From contig NZ_JARKMR010000005.1 in assembly GCF_029350975.1 (NCBI RefSeq), positions 1 through 64,000 on the forward strand: 64,000 bases of DNA, given 5' to 3'. Source of the stretch: Maribacter zhoushanensis. GTDB taxonomy: Bacteria > Bacteroidota > Bacteroidia > Flavobacteriales > Flavobacteriaceae. The position numbers and the translations under genes were made by a program. The notes below the pieces were generated by a model. That model saw nothing but the letters and a program-made list of their open reading frames with translations. It did no database searches and had not been told where the DNA came from. Each line of letters starts with the position of its first letter. Within the stretch, counting starts at the first letter, position 1. Of the stretch, positions 37,439 to 47,089 are shown piece by piece.

Positions 37439-38455
37439 ATGAAAAAAGTAACCTTAAAGGATATTGCCGGGCATTTTGGTGTTTCTATCTCAACCGTTTC
37501 TAAAGCGATAAACGATAGTCACGAGATCAGCAATGACCTAAAGGTAAAAATTCAAGCATACGCCAAAGAGAAACATTATAAGCCTAATAGATTGGCTCTT
37601 AATTTGTTGAATAAAAGCACTAAGACCATTGGTGTTGTTGTACCTAACATATTAAATTACTTCTTTGTTCAGGTTCTGTATGGTATAGAGAAGGTTGCAA
37701 ATGAGAGTGGTTATAATATTATTAGTTGTATTAGTAACGAGTCTAAAGCAAAAGAAACGAAGACACTTGAATTTTTTGACGCGGGCACTGTAGATGGTGT
37801 CATAATGTCCCTTGCGGAAGAAAGCCAGAATGAGGATCAGCATGATGCGTTGATAGATGTTATAAATAATGATATACCCGTAGTACTTTTTGATAGGGTT
37901 TCGGACAATGTGCAATGCGATAAGGTGGTTGTAGATGATCTTGAAGCCGGTTATAAAATCACTAAGTACCTCATAAACATTGGCTGTCAAAATATAGCTG
38001 TGGTAAATCCTATTTCAAGCTCAAGCGTAGGTAAATTAAGATTGTTAGGCTACAAAAAAGCATTAGAAGAATTTGACATACCATTTGATTCTAAATTAAT
38101 TATAAATCTTACGGTCAAAGATGATTTAGATTTACTGATGTCATTTCTTTTGAATTATAAAACCATAGATGGTATTATAGGAATTGATGAATTAATTGCT
38201 GTTCAAGTCTTAGAAGTTGTAAAGGCAAGAGGCTATAATGTACCTAATGATATTTCTATAATTGGCTTTACCAATGGGCAGTTGTCTAAATACGTAACTC
38301 CGTCATTAACAATGGTTAGTCAGCATGGAAAGTATATTGGCGAGCAAACCGCTAAATTGTTGATCAATAGAATTAAAAATCCTGGGCTACCTTATGAAAC
38401 TAAAACAGTAAAGACCAGCTTGCTGGTACGTGATTCTACTAAAAAACTACAATAA
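37439..38455 (+). CDS. LacI family transcriptional regulator, probably of xylose genes
   Basis: A 338-residue repressor-type protein. The N-terminal helix-turn-helix and hinge read LKDIAGHFGVSISTVSKAIN and YKPNRLALNL. The sugar-binding periplasmic-binding-like domain follows (about 60-335). Its location right after xylBA, past a terminator, suggests it controls them. Its ligand could be xylose or a xylo-oligosaccharide. Convergent with the next gene, with a 2-base gap and no room for a terminator between them. Confidence 0.93.
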   Translation: MKKVTLKDIAGHFGVSISTVSKAINDSHEISNDLKVKIQAYAKEKHYKPNRLALNLLNKSTKTIGVVVPNILNYFFVQVLYGIEKVANESGYNIISCISNESKAKETKTLEFFDAGTVDGVIMSLAEESQNEDQHDALIDVINNDIPVVLFDRVSDNVQCDKVVVDDLEAGYKITKYLINIGCQNIAVVNPISSSSVGKLRLLGYKKALEEFDIPFDSKLIINLTVKDDLDLLMSFLLNYKTIDGIIGIDELIAVQVLEVVKARGYNVPNDISIIGFTNGQLSKYVTPSLTMVSQHGKYIGEQTAKLLINRIKNPGLPYETKTVKTSLLVRDSTKKLQ

Positions 38456-38457
38456 AT

Positions 38458-39831
38458 TTATACGGTATCTGGGTGCGGATGTTCCCACGGTCCACGATAT
38501 TCTCGCTGTAATAGGGCAGTAGCTTCTGGATCATTTAAAACGTTTCTACTTTTAGGATCATAGGTTAAAGGTCTTTTTAAATCCATCGATAAATTAGCCA
38601 AAATACAGCTGGCAGATGAAATGTGCCCTTGTTCAATGTCTGCAACAGGTTTTGTATTGTTTTTAATTGCATTTAAGAAATCTATCATATGCCTACGCGT
38701 TGCTGGTGCGGCATGTAGTTCTAAATCTTTTTCGGTAAGGTCTTCTATATATTTTTCTTTTTCATAAAGTACATTAAAACGAATACTGTCGCTACCATCA
38801 ACGGGTACAAATTCGGCTTTCATGACATCTCCCTTAAGTACACCTTTTTCTCCATATATTTTAAATGCCCAAGGGTACTCTGGGTCATTGGGATTTCCCC
38901 ATGTTCTATGCTGCCAGTTGCAATTAAGACCATCATATTCAAAAACGGCTGATTGTGTATCAGAAATATTAGATTTGCCTTCTTTCTGCACATAAATACC
39001 TCCTTCAGAACTAATGCGTTTGGGCCATCCTAAATTGAGCATCCAACGAACGGTATCTAACATATGTACACACATATCTCCTGTAATTCCGTTTCCATAT
39101 TCACGAAATGTTCGCCACCATCTCTTATGCGGTAATCCGTCATAAGGTCTTATAGGTGCAGGGCCCGTCCACATTTCATAATCAAAGAAATCGGGGATTT
39201 CCTGCTCTGGCGGATTTCCATTGGCGCGCATGTGATAGTAGCAGCACATATCTACATGACCAATGGTGCCTAGCATTCCGGTATCGATGATTTGTTTTTT
39301 AGCATCAACCAAATGCGGAGTACTTTTTCGTTGTGTACCCACTTGTACTACCTTGTTGTATTTTCTTGCTGCGGTAACCATTGCTTCACCTTCCATAACA
39401 TCAACGCTGGTAGGTTTTTGAACATACACATGAGCGCCAGATTTTATAGCTGCAATACAAGTTAAAGCGTGCCAATGATCAGGTGTGCCTATAAGAACAA
39501 TATCCAATTTTTCACTTTGTAACATGGTTCTATAATCAGAATATAGTTTTGGTTTTTTACCATTCTTCTGTCTTTCGGATACTAGCTGGGCAGCTATGTT
39601 TAACTGGTGACTATCAACATCACACAATGAAACTACTTCTACATTCGCTATTTGAATAAGACGCAATAAATCACCAGTGCCATACCAACCAGTTCCTATA
39701 AGGGCTACTTTTTTTGGCTTTTCGTTTGCGAAAAATTCGAATCCGTATGAAGGTATAGAAGCGAAAAGTAGCGATGCCGATGCTGCTTTAATAAAATTTC
39801 TTCGCTTTAATGATTGTGGTAGGTTAGGCAT
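38458..39831 (-). CDS. Gfo/Idh/MocA family oxidoreductase, Tat-signal type
   Basis: A 457-residue NAD(P)-binding sugar oxidoreductase with a twin-arginine leader (KRRNFIKAASASLLFASIP). The Rossmann start is KKVALIGTGWYGTGDLLRL, the Lys-containing motif VYVQKPTSVDV matches the EKP motif. The substrate is unknown; exported members act on sugars or cyclitols in the periplasm. Length is within family range. It converges on the LacI gene. Confidence 0.92.
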   Translation of the reverse strand: MPNLPQSLKRRNFIKAASASLLFASIPSYGFEFFANEKPKKVALIGTGWYGTGDLLRLIQIANVEVVSLCDVDSHQLNIAAQLVSERQKNGKKPKLYSDYRTMLQSEKLDIVLIGTPDHWHALTCIAAIKSGAHVYVQKPTSVDVMEGEAMVTAARKYNKVVQVGTQRKSTPHLVDAKKQIIDTGMLGTIGHVDMCCYYHMRANGNPPEQEIPDFFDYEMWTGPAPIRPYDGLPHKRWWRTFREYGNGITGDMCVHMLDTVRWMLNLGWPKRISSEGGIYVQKEGKSNISDTQSAVFEYDGLNCNWQHRTWGNPNDPEYPWAFKIYGEKGVLKGDVMKAEFVPVDGSDSIRFNVLYEKEKYIEDLTEKDLELHAAPATRRHMIDFLNAIKNNTKPVADIEQGHISSASCILANLSMDLKRPLTYDPKSRNVLNDPEATALLQREYRGPWEHPHPDTV

Positions 39832-39975
39832 GACAAGTTGAGTTTAAGTAGATTATGAACATCACAAATAAAGTACTTAAGATAGCAAATACTTTAAAAA
39901 TAATATTGAATGATTGTGAATTTGTTAATATGGAACATATTTAGGTATATTTAAATCAAAATTTTATCGACTGCA

Positions 39976-41355
39976 ATGAATATACGTTTTACCCTGATTT
40001 TGCTGTGCCTAGTGGTTACCACTTTTACAAAAGCTGAAATAACACTACCCAAAATATTTTCTAATGAAATGGTCCTGCAACGAGAAAGTAATGTGTTGTT
40101 GTATGGCTGGGCAGATCCCAACGAGGAATTTACTATTTACACGAGTTGGAACGATGAGACCGTTCAAGTAAAAGCTGGTAACGATGCAAAATGGGAAATC
40201 ACCGTAAAAACTCCAGAAGCTGGAGGTCCTTTTAAAATAAGCTTTACGGGAAAGAATAATGAAATTACTTTACAAGATGTTTTGATAGGCGAAGTTTGGC
40301 TTTGTTCTGGGCAAAGTAATATGGAGTGGAGTGCAAACAGCAAAATAGCGAATAGGGATTTTGAAGTCGAGAATGCAAACTATCCAAATATTAGACTATT
40401 TACTGTAGCAAAAAGAACAGCAGATTACCCACAGGAAGATACAGCAGGATCTTGGACATCTTGTTCATCTGAAACCATGCAAGATTTTAGTGCGGTTGCT
40501 TATTTTTTCGCAAGAAAGCTTCAAAAGGAAATGAACATTCCGATAGGATTAATAGATAACGCATGGGGAGCGTCTAGCGCAGAAGTGTGGACACCAGAAT
40601 CTGTTTTTAAAGCACACCCTGAATTGGTAGAAGCGCACAAAAAATTAGAACCAAATAAATGGGTAACGGTACAGAAATCATCTTTGTTCAATGGTATGGT
40701 GGCGCCGTTGACCAAGTTCAAAATAGGTGGTGCCATCTATTATCAAGGTGAAGCTAATACGCCAAATGCTGAAAGCTATCAAGAGCTTTTTACCAATATG
40801 ATCACATCTTGGCGAAAGGAATGGAAAGATGATTTTCCATTTTATTATGTTCAAATAGCGCCATTTAAGTATGACCAAGAATTTGCAGGAGGTATCGTTA
40901 GAGATCAGCAAAGAAGAACTTTGGCACTAGAGGATACTGGTATGGCAATGACAAGTGATATCTGTACAACAGAAGATATTCACCCGCTTAACAAACAAGA
41001 TGTAGGTTTACGTTTGGCAAATATTGCGTTGAAAAATCACTACGGTCTATTAGCCAACACAGAAGTATATGGTCCGCTTTACGAATCTTTTGAAGTAGAC
41101 GGCAATCAGTTAAAAGTGAAGTTCACTCACGCTGACGGATTATATAATAAAGGAAAGAAAATAACACTTTTTGAAGTTTCAAATGCTGCGGGAGAATGGT
41201 TTGCTGCCAAGGCAAAATTAAAAAATGGAGAGGTGTTATTGACTTCAAGTGAAGTAAAAAAACCGACAGGGGTAAGGTATGCTTGGAGGAGTACGGACAT
41301 AGCTACCTTATTCAATAAGGCAGGTTTGCCCGCTTCTACCTTTACAAGTAAATAA
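39976..41355 (+). CDS. Sialate O-acetylesterase-type SGNH esterase
   Basis: A 459-residue exported protein (signal ending FTKAE) with an N-terminal beta domain (about 25-110) and a SASA/SGNH catalytic domain. The Ser nucleophile is in CSGQSNMEW and the GGAIYYQGEANTPNA block is also visible. A His-containing region (CTTEDIHPLNKQDVGLRLAN) supplies the third catalytic position. Similar proteins in carbohydrate loci remove acetyl groups from sialic acid or from xylan side chains. Given nearby xylose and esterase genes, xylan deacetylation is plausible. Confidence 0.9.
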   Translation: MNIRFTLILLCLVVTTFTKAEITLPKIFSNEMVLQRESNVLLYGWADPNEEFTIYTSWNDETVQVKAGNDAKWEITVKTPEAGGPFKISFTGKNNEITLQDVLIGEVWLCSGQSNMEWSANSKIANRDFEVENANYPNIRLFTVAKRTADYPQEDTAGSWTSCSSETMQDFSAVAYFFARKLQKEMNIPIGLIDNAWGASSAEVWTPESVFKAHPELVEAHKKLEPNKWVTVQKSSLFNGMVAPLTKFKIGGAIYYQGEANTPNAESYQELFTNMITSWRKEWKDDFPFYYVQIAPFKYDQEFAGGIVRDQQRRTLALEDTGMAMTSDICTTEDIHPLNKQDVGLRLANIALKNHYGLLANTEVYGPLYESFEVDGNQLKVKFTHADGLYNKGKKITLFEVSNAAGEWFAAKAKLKNGEVLLTSSEVKKPTGVRYAWRSTDIATLFNKAGLPASTFTSK

Positions 41356-41486
41356 CAACATAGCTGAATTTGTACCAATGTGCTTGAAAAATATCCGTCC
41401 GTCCAGTAACGAATGTTATTCAGCTAAAAACGCAGGTTCTTATTTTATTTAATAGTTAAATTGTAATCATCAACTAATCTCAAATT

Positions 41487-43208
41487 ATGCAAATAAAAGA
41501 ATCCTCAGAAATCTTTGATGTTATCATCGTAGGTTCAGGAGCCGGTGGTGGTATGGCTACCAAACAATTGGCAGATGCAGGTTTAAATGTAGCTGTTGTA
41601 GAAGCGGGTCCATTTTTTGATCCTGCCGATCCAAAAACCATGACACAATTAAAACAACCTTATGATTCGCCACGTAGAGGTGCAGGAACAACCCGTGCTT
41701 TTGGAGAATGGGATATGTCTTGGGGAGATTGGGAAGTAGAAGGAGAACCATATACGCATGCAGAAGGAACTGAATTTAAGTGGTGGCGTGCAAGAATGCT
41801 AGGAGGACGTACAAATCACTGGGGGCGTATTTCTTTACGCTTTGGACCTAAAGATTTTAAAGGGAAAACCCGTGATGGTCATGGAGATGATTGGCCAATA
41901 GGATATGAAGACGTTAAACCATATTACGATAAATTAGACAAGTTAATTGGTGTTTTTGGCACCAATGAAGGTAGAGAAAATGATCCTGACGGGTTTTTTC
42001 TTCCTCCCCCGAAACCAAGATTGCACGAGTTATTTTACATAAATGGAGCAAAGAAATCTAATATACCGGTTATACCTGGTAGACTTTCCATGCTGACCAA
42101 AAGAATTAATGAAGACCGTGGCGTTTGTTTCTATTGCGGACAATGTGGAAGATCATGTCAAATTTATGCCGATTTCTCAGCAGGTAGTTGTTTGATCTTT
42201 CCGGCGCAAAAGAGCGGTGGTCAAGTAAAACTGTTCGTAAATTCAATGGTGCGCGAAGTCCTTACCAATGAAGAAGGTAAAGCAACAGGGGTATCGTACA
42301 TCAATAAAGAAGATAGAAAAGAATATACACTTAGAGGCAAGGTGGTTGTATTGGCTGCATCTGCATGTAGTTCGGCACGTATACTTTTAAACTCTAAGAG
42401 TAAACAACACCCTAACGGATTAGGGAACAGTAGTAACTTAGTTGGTAGATATTTACATGATTCTACGGGATCTAGTGCTTCAGGAGTAATTCCTGGTTTA
42501 ATGAACAGAAAGACCTCTTATAATGAAGATGGTGTTGGTGGTATGCACGTTTACTCGCCATGGTGGGGAGATAATTCCAAGTTAAATTTCCCAAGAGGAT
42601 ACCACATAGAAGTGTGGGGCGGAATGGGGCAACCTAATTATGGTTTTGGTTGGGATCCTAATGCCTTGAACCAATATTTTGGATTGAAATCTGGAGGCTA
42701 TGGAGATAGCTTGCGTGATGATGTAAAGAAATACTACGGTTCCGTAATAGGTTTTGGTGGTCGTGGAGAAGCAATTGCTTACAAAGACAATTACTGTGAA
42801 ATTGACCCTACAACCGTGGATCAATTTGGTATTCCTGTTTTGAAGTTTAACTACAAGCATTCAGAGTACGAGGTAAATCAGGCAAAGCACATGCAAGATA
42901 CCTTTGAAGAAATTATTCATAATATGGGTGGTCATTATTTAGGTGAAAAGCCAGGTAAAGACAAAGATTACGGATTAAATAAGCCAGGTGAAATTATACA
43001 TGAGGTGGGTACTACCAGAATGGGAGATGATCCTAAGACATCGGTGACCAATAAGTTTCAACAGTTACATAATGCAGATAATGTATTTATAGTAGATGCA
43101 GGGGTGTTTGTATCTCAAGCGGATAAGAACTGTACTTGGACTATTATGGCGCTTTCATGGAGAGCATCAGATTATATCATTGAACAATTAAAGGCACAAA
43201 ATATTTAG
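41487..43208 (+). CDS. GMC family oxidoreductase (gluconate/glucoside 3-dehydrogenase type)
   Basis: A 573-residue flavoprotein. The N-terminal FAD-binding motif is FDVIIVGSGAGGGMATKQL. An unusual cysteine cluster CFYCGQCGRSC lies near residue 215-225. The C-terminal GMC block includes VGTTRMGDDP and NVFIVDAGVFVSQADKNCTW. It is immediately followed by a subunit-3 gene with no gap, as in membrane-bound sugar dehydrogenases that oxidise sugars at the C3 or C2 position. No twin-arginine signal is seen on this subunit, so it may ride with the small subunit. Confidence 0.93.
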   Translation: MQIKESSEIFDVIIVGSGAGGGMATKQLADAGLNVAVVEAGPFFDPADPKTMTQLKQPYDSPRRGAGTTRAFGEWDMSWGDWEVEGEPYTHAEGTEFKWWRARMLGGRTNHWGRISLRFGPKDFKGKTRDGHGDDWPIGYEDVKPYYDKLDKLIGVFGTNEGRENDPDGFFLPPPKPRLHELFYINGAKKSNIPVIPGRLSMLTKRINEDRGVCFYCGQCGRSCQIYADFSAGSCLIFPAQKSGGQVKLFVNSMVREVLTNEEGKATGVSYINKEDRKEYTLRGKVVVLAASACSSARILLNSKSKQHPNGLGNSSNLVGRYLHDSTGSSASGVIPGLMNRKTSYNEDGVGGMHVYSPWWGDNSKLNFPRGYHIEVWGGMGQPNYGFGWDPNALNQYFGLKSGGYGDSLRDDVKKYYGSVIGFGGRGEAIAYKDNYCEIDPTTVDQFGIPVLKFNYKHSEYEVNQAKHMQDTFEEIIHNMGGHYLGEKPGKDKDYGLNKPGEIIHEVGTTRMGDDPKTSVTNKFQQLHNADNVFIVDAGVFVSQADKNCTWTIMALSWRASDYIIEQLKAQNI

Positions 43209-43934
43209 ATGATGGATAGAAGAAAGAGTTTACAAACTTTAATACTTGGTGGTGCTGCGGCAACTTCTGGGCTAGTCTTCAATTCATGTAAGACTGAAAA
43301 TGGCGAATCTGTAGATCAAGATATTGCAGCTAGTAGTGAAAAGTATTTTGGAAGAACACCGGCAGAATTGGAACGTATAGAAAAGTTAAACGCTGAGCAG
43401 TTGTTCAACGAGCATGAGATGGAAACTATTGCAGCTTTAAGTGTAGTGATACTTCCTCCAAAAGAACCACATGGCGGTCCTATAGAAGCAGAAGTGCCGG
43501 CACTTGTAGAATTTATGGGCAAAGATATTCCAGAAATGGCACCTACATTATTAGGTGGCTTAATGTGGTTGGATCATAAAAGTAATACAGAATTCGGTAC
43601 TGAATTCAAGTCGGCTACATTAGAGCAGAAAAAACAAATTTGTGATGAAATTTGCTGGCATGATACAGAGAAACCATTAAGTGAACAACCACTGGAAATT
43701 CAGTTTTTCTATACTATGCGTGGCTTGACCGTTACTGGATATTATACCTCTAAAGTGGGTATTGCAGATTTAGGATATAAAGGAAATTCACCAAATGTTT
43801 GGGATGGTGTACCGCAAGATGTACTAGACCAGCACGGTGTTGCTTATGATCCAGAATGGATTGCAAAATGTGTAGACCAAAGTCAGCGTAATGTTATGGC
43901 TGAGTGGGATGACGAAGGAAATTTACTTACGTAA
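43209..43934 (+). CDS. Gluconate 2-dehydrogenase subunit 3 family protein
   Basis: A 241-residue partner of the GMC enzyme. It starts MMDRRKSLQTLILGGAAATS, a twin-arginine/lipoprotein-like leader ending in a Cys (NSCKTEN). The family core reads HEMETIAALSVVILPP and FMGKDIPEMAP, and the end includes YYTSKVGIADLGYKGN. It likely guides the flavosubunit through Tat export and anchors it. The start is either 43209 or 43212; they are adjacent. Confidence 0.9.
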   Translation: MMDRRKSLQTLILGGAAATSGLVFNSCKTENGESVDQDIAASSEKYFGRTPAELERIEKLNAEQLFNEHEMETIAALSVVILPPKEPHGGPIEAEVPALVEFMGKDIPEMAPTLLGGLMWLDHKSNTEFGTEFKSATLEQKKQICDEICWHDTEKPLSEQPLEIQFFYTMRGLTVTGYYTSKVGIADLGYKGNSPNVWDGVPQDVLDQHGVAYDPEWIAKCVDQSQRNVMAEWDDEGNLLT

Positions 43935-43945
43935 ACAACATTATA

Positions 43946-44767
43946 ATGATAAAGAAAGTAATGATAGCCGCTATTCTTTTGGGTAGTGGTTTTTTAGCGC
44001 AAGCGCAAGAAGTAGGTCTGCAATTATATAGTTTACGAAATCAATTTAAAATGGATGTTTCTAACACCTTAGGATTGATTAATGAATGGGGGATAACCAA
44101 AATTGAAGGGGGCGAAACCTATGACATGCCATTAGAAGATTTCAAAGTTTTGTTGGTCGAAAATGACTTAGAGATGGTAAGTGTAGGTGCTGGCTTTGAA
44201 GATTTGGAAAACGATGTTGAAAAGGTCATTAAAAACGCTAAAGATTTTGGTGCAAAGTATGTAATGTGTGCATGGGTACCTCACGATGATAATAAGTGGG
44301 ATTTAGAAGAAACTAAACACGCCACGGAAGTATTTAACAAGGCAGGAAAGATTTTAAAGAATAACGGACTTGTATTAGCTTATCACCCGCATGGATATGA
44401 GTTTAGACCTTATAAAAGCGGAACATTGTTTGACTATATGGCACAGAATGCTAAAGATTTTACATTTGAGTTAGATGTTTTCTGGGCGCAACATGGTGGT
44501 GCAGATCCATTGGCATTAATGAAGAAATATCCTAAAAAAATTACCCTTTTACATTTGAAGGATATGGAAAAAGGTATTGAGGGTAATAACACTGGTCATG
44601 AAGATGATGATACTAACGTTGTGCTAGGAACAGGACAAATTGATATTGCAGGCATAGTCGCCGAAGCTAAAAAAATAGGAATTGAATACATGTTTATAGA
44701 AGATGAATCTAAAAATGTAGTTACCCAAGTACCAAAAAGCTTGGTGTATTTAAAGACCTTGAAGTAA
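43946..44767 (+). CDS. Sugar phosphate isomerase/epimerase-type TIM-barrel protein (exported)
   Basis: A 273-residue xylose-isomerase-like TIM barrel with a signal peptide ending AQAQ. VGLQLYSLRNQF, GLVLAYHPHGYEFRP and TFELDVFWAQHGGADPLALM mark the fold and metal site. It follows the GMC pair after 11 bases, so it likely acts on the keto-sugar made by the dehydrogenase in the periplasm. An actual isomerase reaction is not proven. Confidence 0.88.
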   Translation: MIKKVMIAAILLGSGFLAQAQEVGLQLYSLRNQFKMDVSNTLGLINEWGITKIEGGETYDMPLEDFKVLLVENDLEMVSVGAGFEDLENDVEKVIKNAKDFGAKYVMCAWVPHDDNKWDLEETKHATEVFNKAGKILKNNGLVLAYHPHGYEFRPYKSGTLFDYMAQNAKDFTFELDVFWAQHGGADPLALMKKYPKKITLLHLKDMEKGIEGNNTGHEDDDTNVVLGTGQIDIAGIVAEAKKIGIEYMFIEDESKNVVTQVPKSLVYLKTLK

Positions 44768-44789
44768 ACCAACAACCAAAAGTGCATTC

Positions 44790-44830
44790 TAGCCTTCTAT
44801 TTTTATACTATAGAGGGCTATTTTGTTTTA
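44790..44830 (+). terminator. Terminator of the GMC-isomerase operon
   Basis: TAGCCTTCTAT pairs with ATAGAGGGCTA (one G-U) and is followed by TTTTG and further T residues. Confidence 0.8.
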
Positions 44831-44939
44831 CAATAAGTATACCTGTCCATTTTTTACTTTTCATTTTCAAACTTTAGAATGGTATTTTTACTCTTTACTA
44901 GTGAATATTATATTTTTCTAGTTGTTTAAGTTATAACAA

Positions 44940-45689
44940 ATGAAAATGTGTGCCATGAAGACTATACTACAATTAGTGACACTATGCCTTATCGTTTTTA
45001 CAACCAGCTGTAAAACGGAAGAATCTAAAAAACAAATGGATACTACAGCTGAGTTGGCAAAAGAAATAGAGGTAGATTCCGTAATAGAAGAAAAAGTCCA
45101 AGAGCCAGTGTTCAAAAGCTTGGAAGGTGTTGCAGATACTACATTTGTTCGTTTAGCAGACTATAGTGATGGCTTTGCATATGATCTTAGATATGCCACC
45201 GATAATAACTTTCTTAAAGAACAGGTGTATGAATGTGGAGAATGTTATACAAGAGCAAAAACGGTAAAGGCTTTGTTGAAAGCAAATGAAGAATTTAAAA
45301 AGCATGGTGTAAAAATTAAATTTTACGACTGTTACAGACCTAATTCTGTCCAGTATAAAATGTGGAAAATAGTACCTAATCCACAGTATGTAGCCAATCC
45401 TGTAAAAGGTTCTATTCATAATAAAGGTGGGGCAGTAGATATAACTTTAGTTACCTTGGATGATAAGGAAGTGAAAATGCCATCAGATTTTGATTTCTTT
45501 GGTAAACGAGCCTATCATGATAATTTTGATTTACCACAAGAGATACTTGATAATAGAAAGTTACTAAAGGAAACTATGGAAAAACATGGGTTTTGGTCCA
45601 CCAGAACAGAATGGTGGCATTATAATTTACAAGGCGCATCTAATGATCCTATTGCAAACTTTAAATGGGAATGTAATGAGGTGGAATAA
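44940..45689 (+). CDS. D-Ala-D-Ala dipeptidase, VanX/DdpX type M15 peptidase lipoprotein
   Basis: A 249-residue lipoprotein (Cys in FTTSCKTEE) with an M15D metallopeptidase domain. Zinc motifs SIHNKGGAVDITL and EWWHYN are present, as is KIKFYDCYRPNSVQ. Members cleave D-Ala-D-Ala from wall fragments, often for peptidoglycan recycling rather than vancomycin resistance. The start is ATG 44940, with ATG 44955 also plausible. It overlaps the next gene by 14 bases. Confidence 0.92.
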   Translation: MKMCAMKTILQLVTLCLIVFTTSCKTEESKKQMDTTAELAKEIEVDSVIEEKVQEPVFKSLEGVADTTFVRLADYSDGFAYDLRYATDNNFLKEQVYECGECYTRAKTVKALLKANEEFKKHGVKIKFYDCYRPNSVQYKMWKIVPNPQYVANPVKGSIHNKGGAVDITLVTLDDKEVKMPSDFDFFGKRAYHDNFDLPQEILDNRKLLKETMEKHGFWSTRTEWWHYNLQGASNDPIANFKWECNEVE

Positions 45690-46605
45690 ATATACTTATC
45701 TGTTCGCTTTAGTTTTTGCGATTAATTTTATGAGTTGCTCTAGCCAAGTAGAGATTATTCCATTGTGGCCTAAAAATTCTGTTCCAAACAATATAGAAAA
45801 TGAGGTACAGGAAGTCCAAGAGATAACGGATATTTTAAGAATTTCAAAAGTTCAAGAACCAACCATAGAAGTGTATTTACCAGAAAAATCTATTGCTACC
45901 GGCAAAGCTTTCTTGATTTTTCCAGGAGGGGGTTATGGTATATTGGCTTACGATTGGGAAGGTACCGATATAGCTAAATTTTTGAATACATATGGAATTG
46001 CAGGAATTGTTGTTAAGTACCGATTACCATCTGATGCTACCCAGGTTGATAAGCACAATGTACCTTTAATAGATGCCCAACGGGCAATAAGGATAGTTAA
46101 AAGCAAGGCAGAAGACTGGAACTTAGATTCAAATCAGATCGGAATAATAGGGTTCTCTGCAGGCGGTCATTTGGCGTCTACCTTGGGTACACAATATAAT
46201 CGTAAGGTTTATGAACCCATAGATGAGGTTGACGAGCTTAGTGCAAGACCAGATTTTATGGCATTGATGTATCCGGTAATTACAATGGGGGAGAATACTC
46301 ATAAAGGTTCTAGAGAGAATTTATTGGGTAAAAATCCGTCAGAAGATTTAGTGTATCAATATTCAAACCAATTCAATATTGATGAAAATACACCAAGAAC
46401 ATTTCTAGCCCATGCTATTGACGATACTGTGGTACCAAGAGAAAATAGCGAATACTTTCATTCGTTATATAATGTAAAAGCAAAAGAGAAATCTGTACTG
46501 TATTTATATGATAAAGGCGGACATGGATTTAGTTTGGCAAAAGGACAACCAAATTTAGAGCAATGGACTAACCGACTGTTAGAATGGGTAAATGCATCTG
46601 AATAG
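45676..46605 (+). CDS. Alpha/beta hydrolase, BD-FAE/acetylxylan-esterase-like lipoprotein
   Basis: A 309-residue lipoprotein (signal ending FMSC) overlapping the dipeptidase gene by 14 bases; ATG 45676 is taken because it begins the signal. The fold is a serine hydrolase: oxyanion HGG-like FPGGGYGIL, nucleophile GFSAGGHLA, an Asp in AIDDTVVP and His in GGHGF. Similar enzymes in xylan clusters remove acetyl or feruloyl groups. Placed between a peptidase and a tRNA, its substrate remains open. Confidence 0.88.
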   Translation: MRWNKYTYLFALVFAINFMSCSSQVEIIPLWPKNSVPNNIENEVQEVQEITDILRISKVQEPTIEVYLPEKSIATGKAFLIFPGGGYGILAYDWEGTDIAKFLNTYGIAGIVVKYRLPSDATQVDKHNVPLIDAQRAIRIVKSKAEDWNLDSNQIGIIGFSAGGHLASTLGTQYNRKVYEPIDEVDELSARPDFMALMYPVITMGENTHKGSRENLLGKNPSEDLVYQYSNQFNIDENTPRTFLAHAIDDTVVPRENSEYFHSLYNVKAKEKSVLYLYDKGGHGFSLAKGQPNLEQWTNRLLEWVNASE

Positions 46606-46665
46606 TATTATTTATTAATAAATAATATATTGTTCTTTTGAACTTCTCTATTTTTGCAATCGAAA

Positions 46666-46680
46666 ATTTCGGGATGTAGC
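46666..46680. repeat. Upstream copy of the tRNA-Pro 5' segment
   Basis: ATTTCGGGATGTAGC repeats exactly at 46771-46785, where it is the leader and first 11 bases of tRNA-Pro. The text after this copy (CTTCGACTTTACTC) does not match a tRNA. Confidence 0.6.
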
Positions 46681-46774
46681 CCTTCGACTTTACTCTGGAT
46701 AAACTGCACTACAGTGAATCTTAAGTAGTTGAAAAAATATATAATATTAAGGAGATACTCTTTAATTAACATTT

Positions 46775-46848
46775 CGGGATGTAGCGCAGTCCGGTAGCGC
46801 ACTCGGCTGGGGGTCGAGTGGTCGCAGGTTCAAATCCTGTCATCCCGA
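46775..46848 (+). tRNA. tRNA-Pro (GGG)
   Basis: A full cloverleaf: acceptor arms CGGGATG and CATCCCG, D-stem GCGC, anticodon arm CTCGG-CTGGGGG-TCGAG with anticodon GGG (46809-46811), and T-loop GGTTCAAATCC. The discriminator is A at 46848 and the CCA end is not encoded. Confidence 0.95.
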
Positions 46849-46859
46849 CTGAATAAGAA

Positions 46860-46888
46860 AATGAACTGTGAGAACAGTTCATTTTTTG
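46860..46888 (+). terminator. Terminator of tRNA-Pro
   Basis: Ten-base perfect arms AATGAACTGT and ACAGTTCATT with a 4-base loop, followed by TTTTTT. Confidence 0.88.
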
Positions 46889-46922
46889 TTTCCAAAAGCG
46901 TCATAAACATAGTTTATAAAAG

Positions 46923-47089
46923 CGATTGGGAACAAAAAATGAAAAGGCGATAGCCTTTATTTTGTTATTTGCACTGAGGGTTTATTAGGATTATCAAAAT
47001 CCTTTTGTTTTTGTAAACGATTGGAAACAAAAAATGAAAAGGCGATAGCCTTCACTTTGTCGTTTGCTACGAGGGTTCATTAGGGTTAT
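46923..47089. repeat. Two direct copies of a ~72-bp hairpin-bearing repeat, 95-bp period
   Basis: Copy one is near 46923-46994 and copy two 47018-47089, with a constant 95-base offset and mostly single-base differences. Each contains AAAAGGC-GATA-GCCTT, a hairpin followed by a T-rich run, and then GAGGGTT-ATTAGG. Not coding in any evident way. Confidence 0.75.

Noticed and set aside
46608-46802. A minus-strand 64-codon frame overlapping the tRNA-Pro start.
   Set aside because: Overlaps a strongly supported tRNA and the repeat upstream of it; no protein features.
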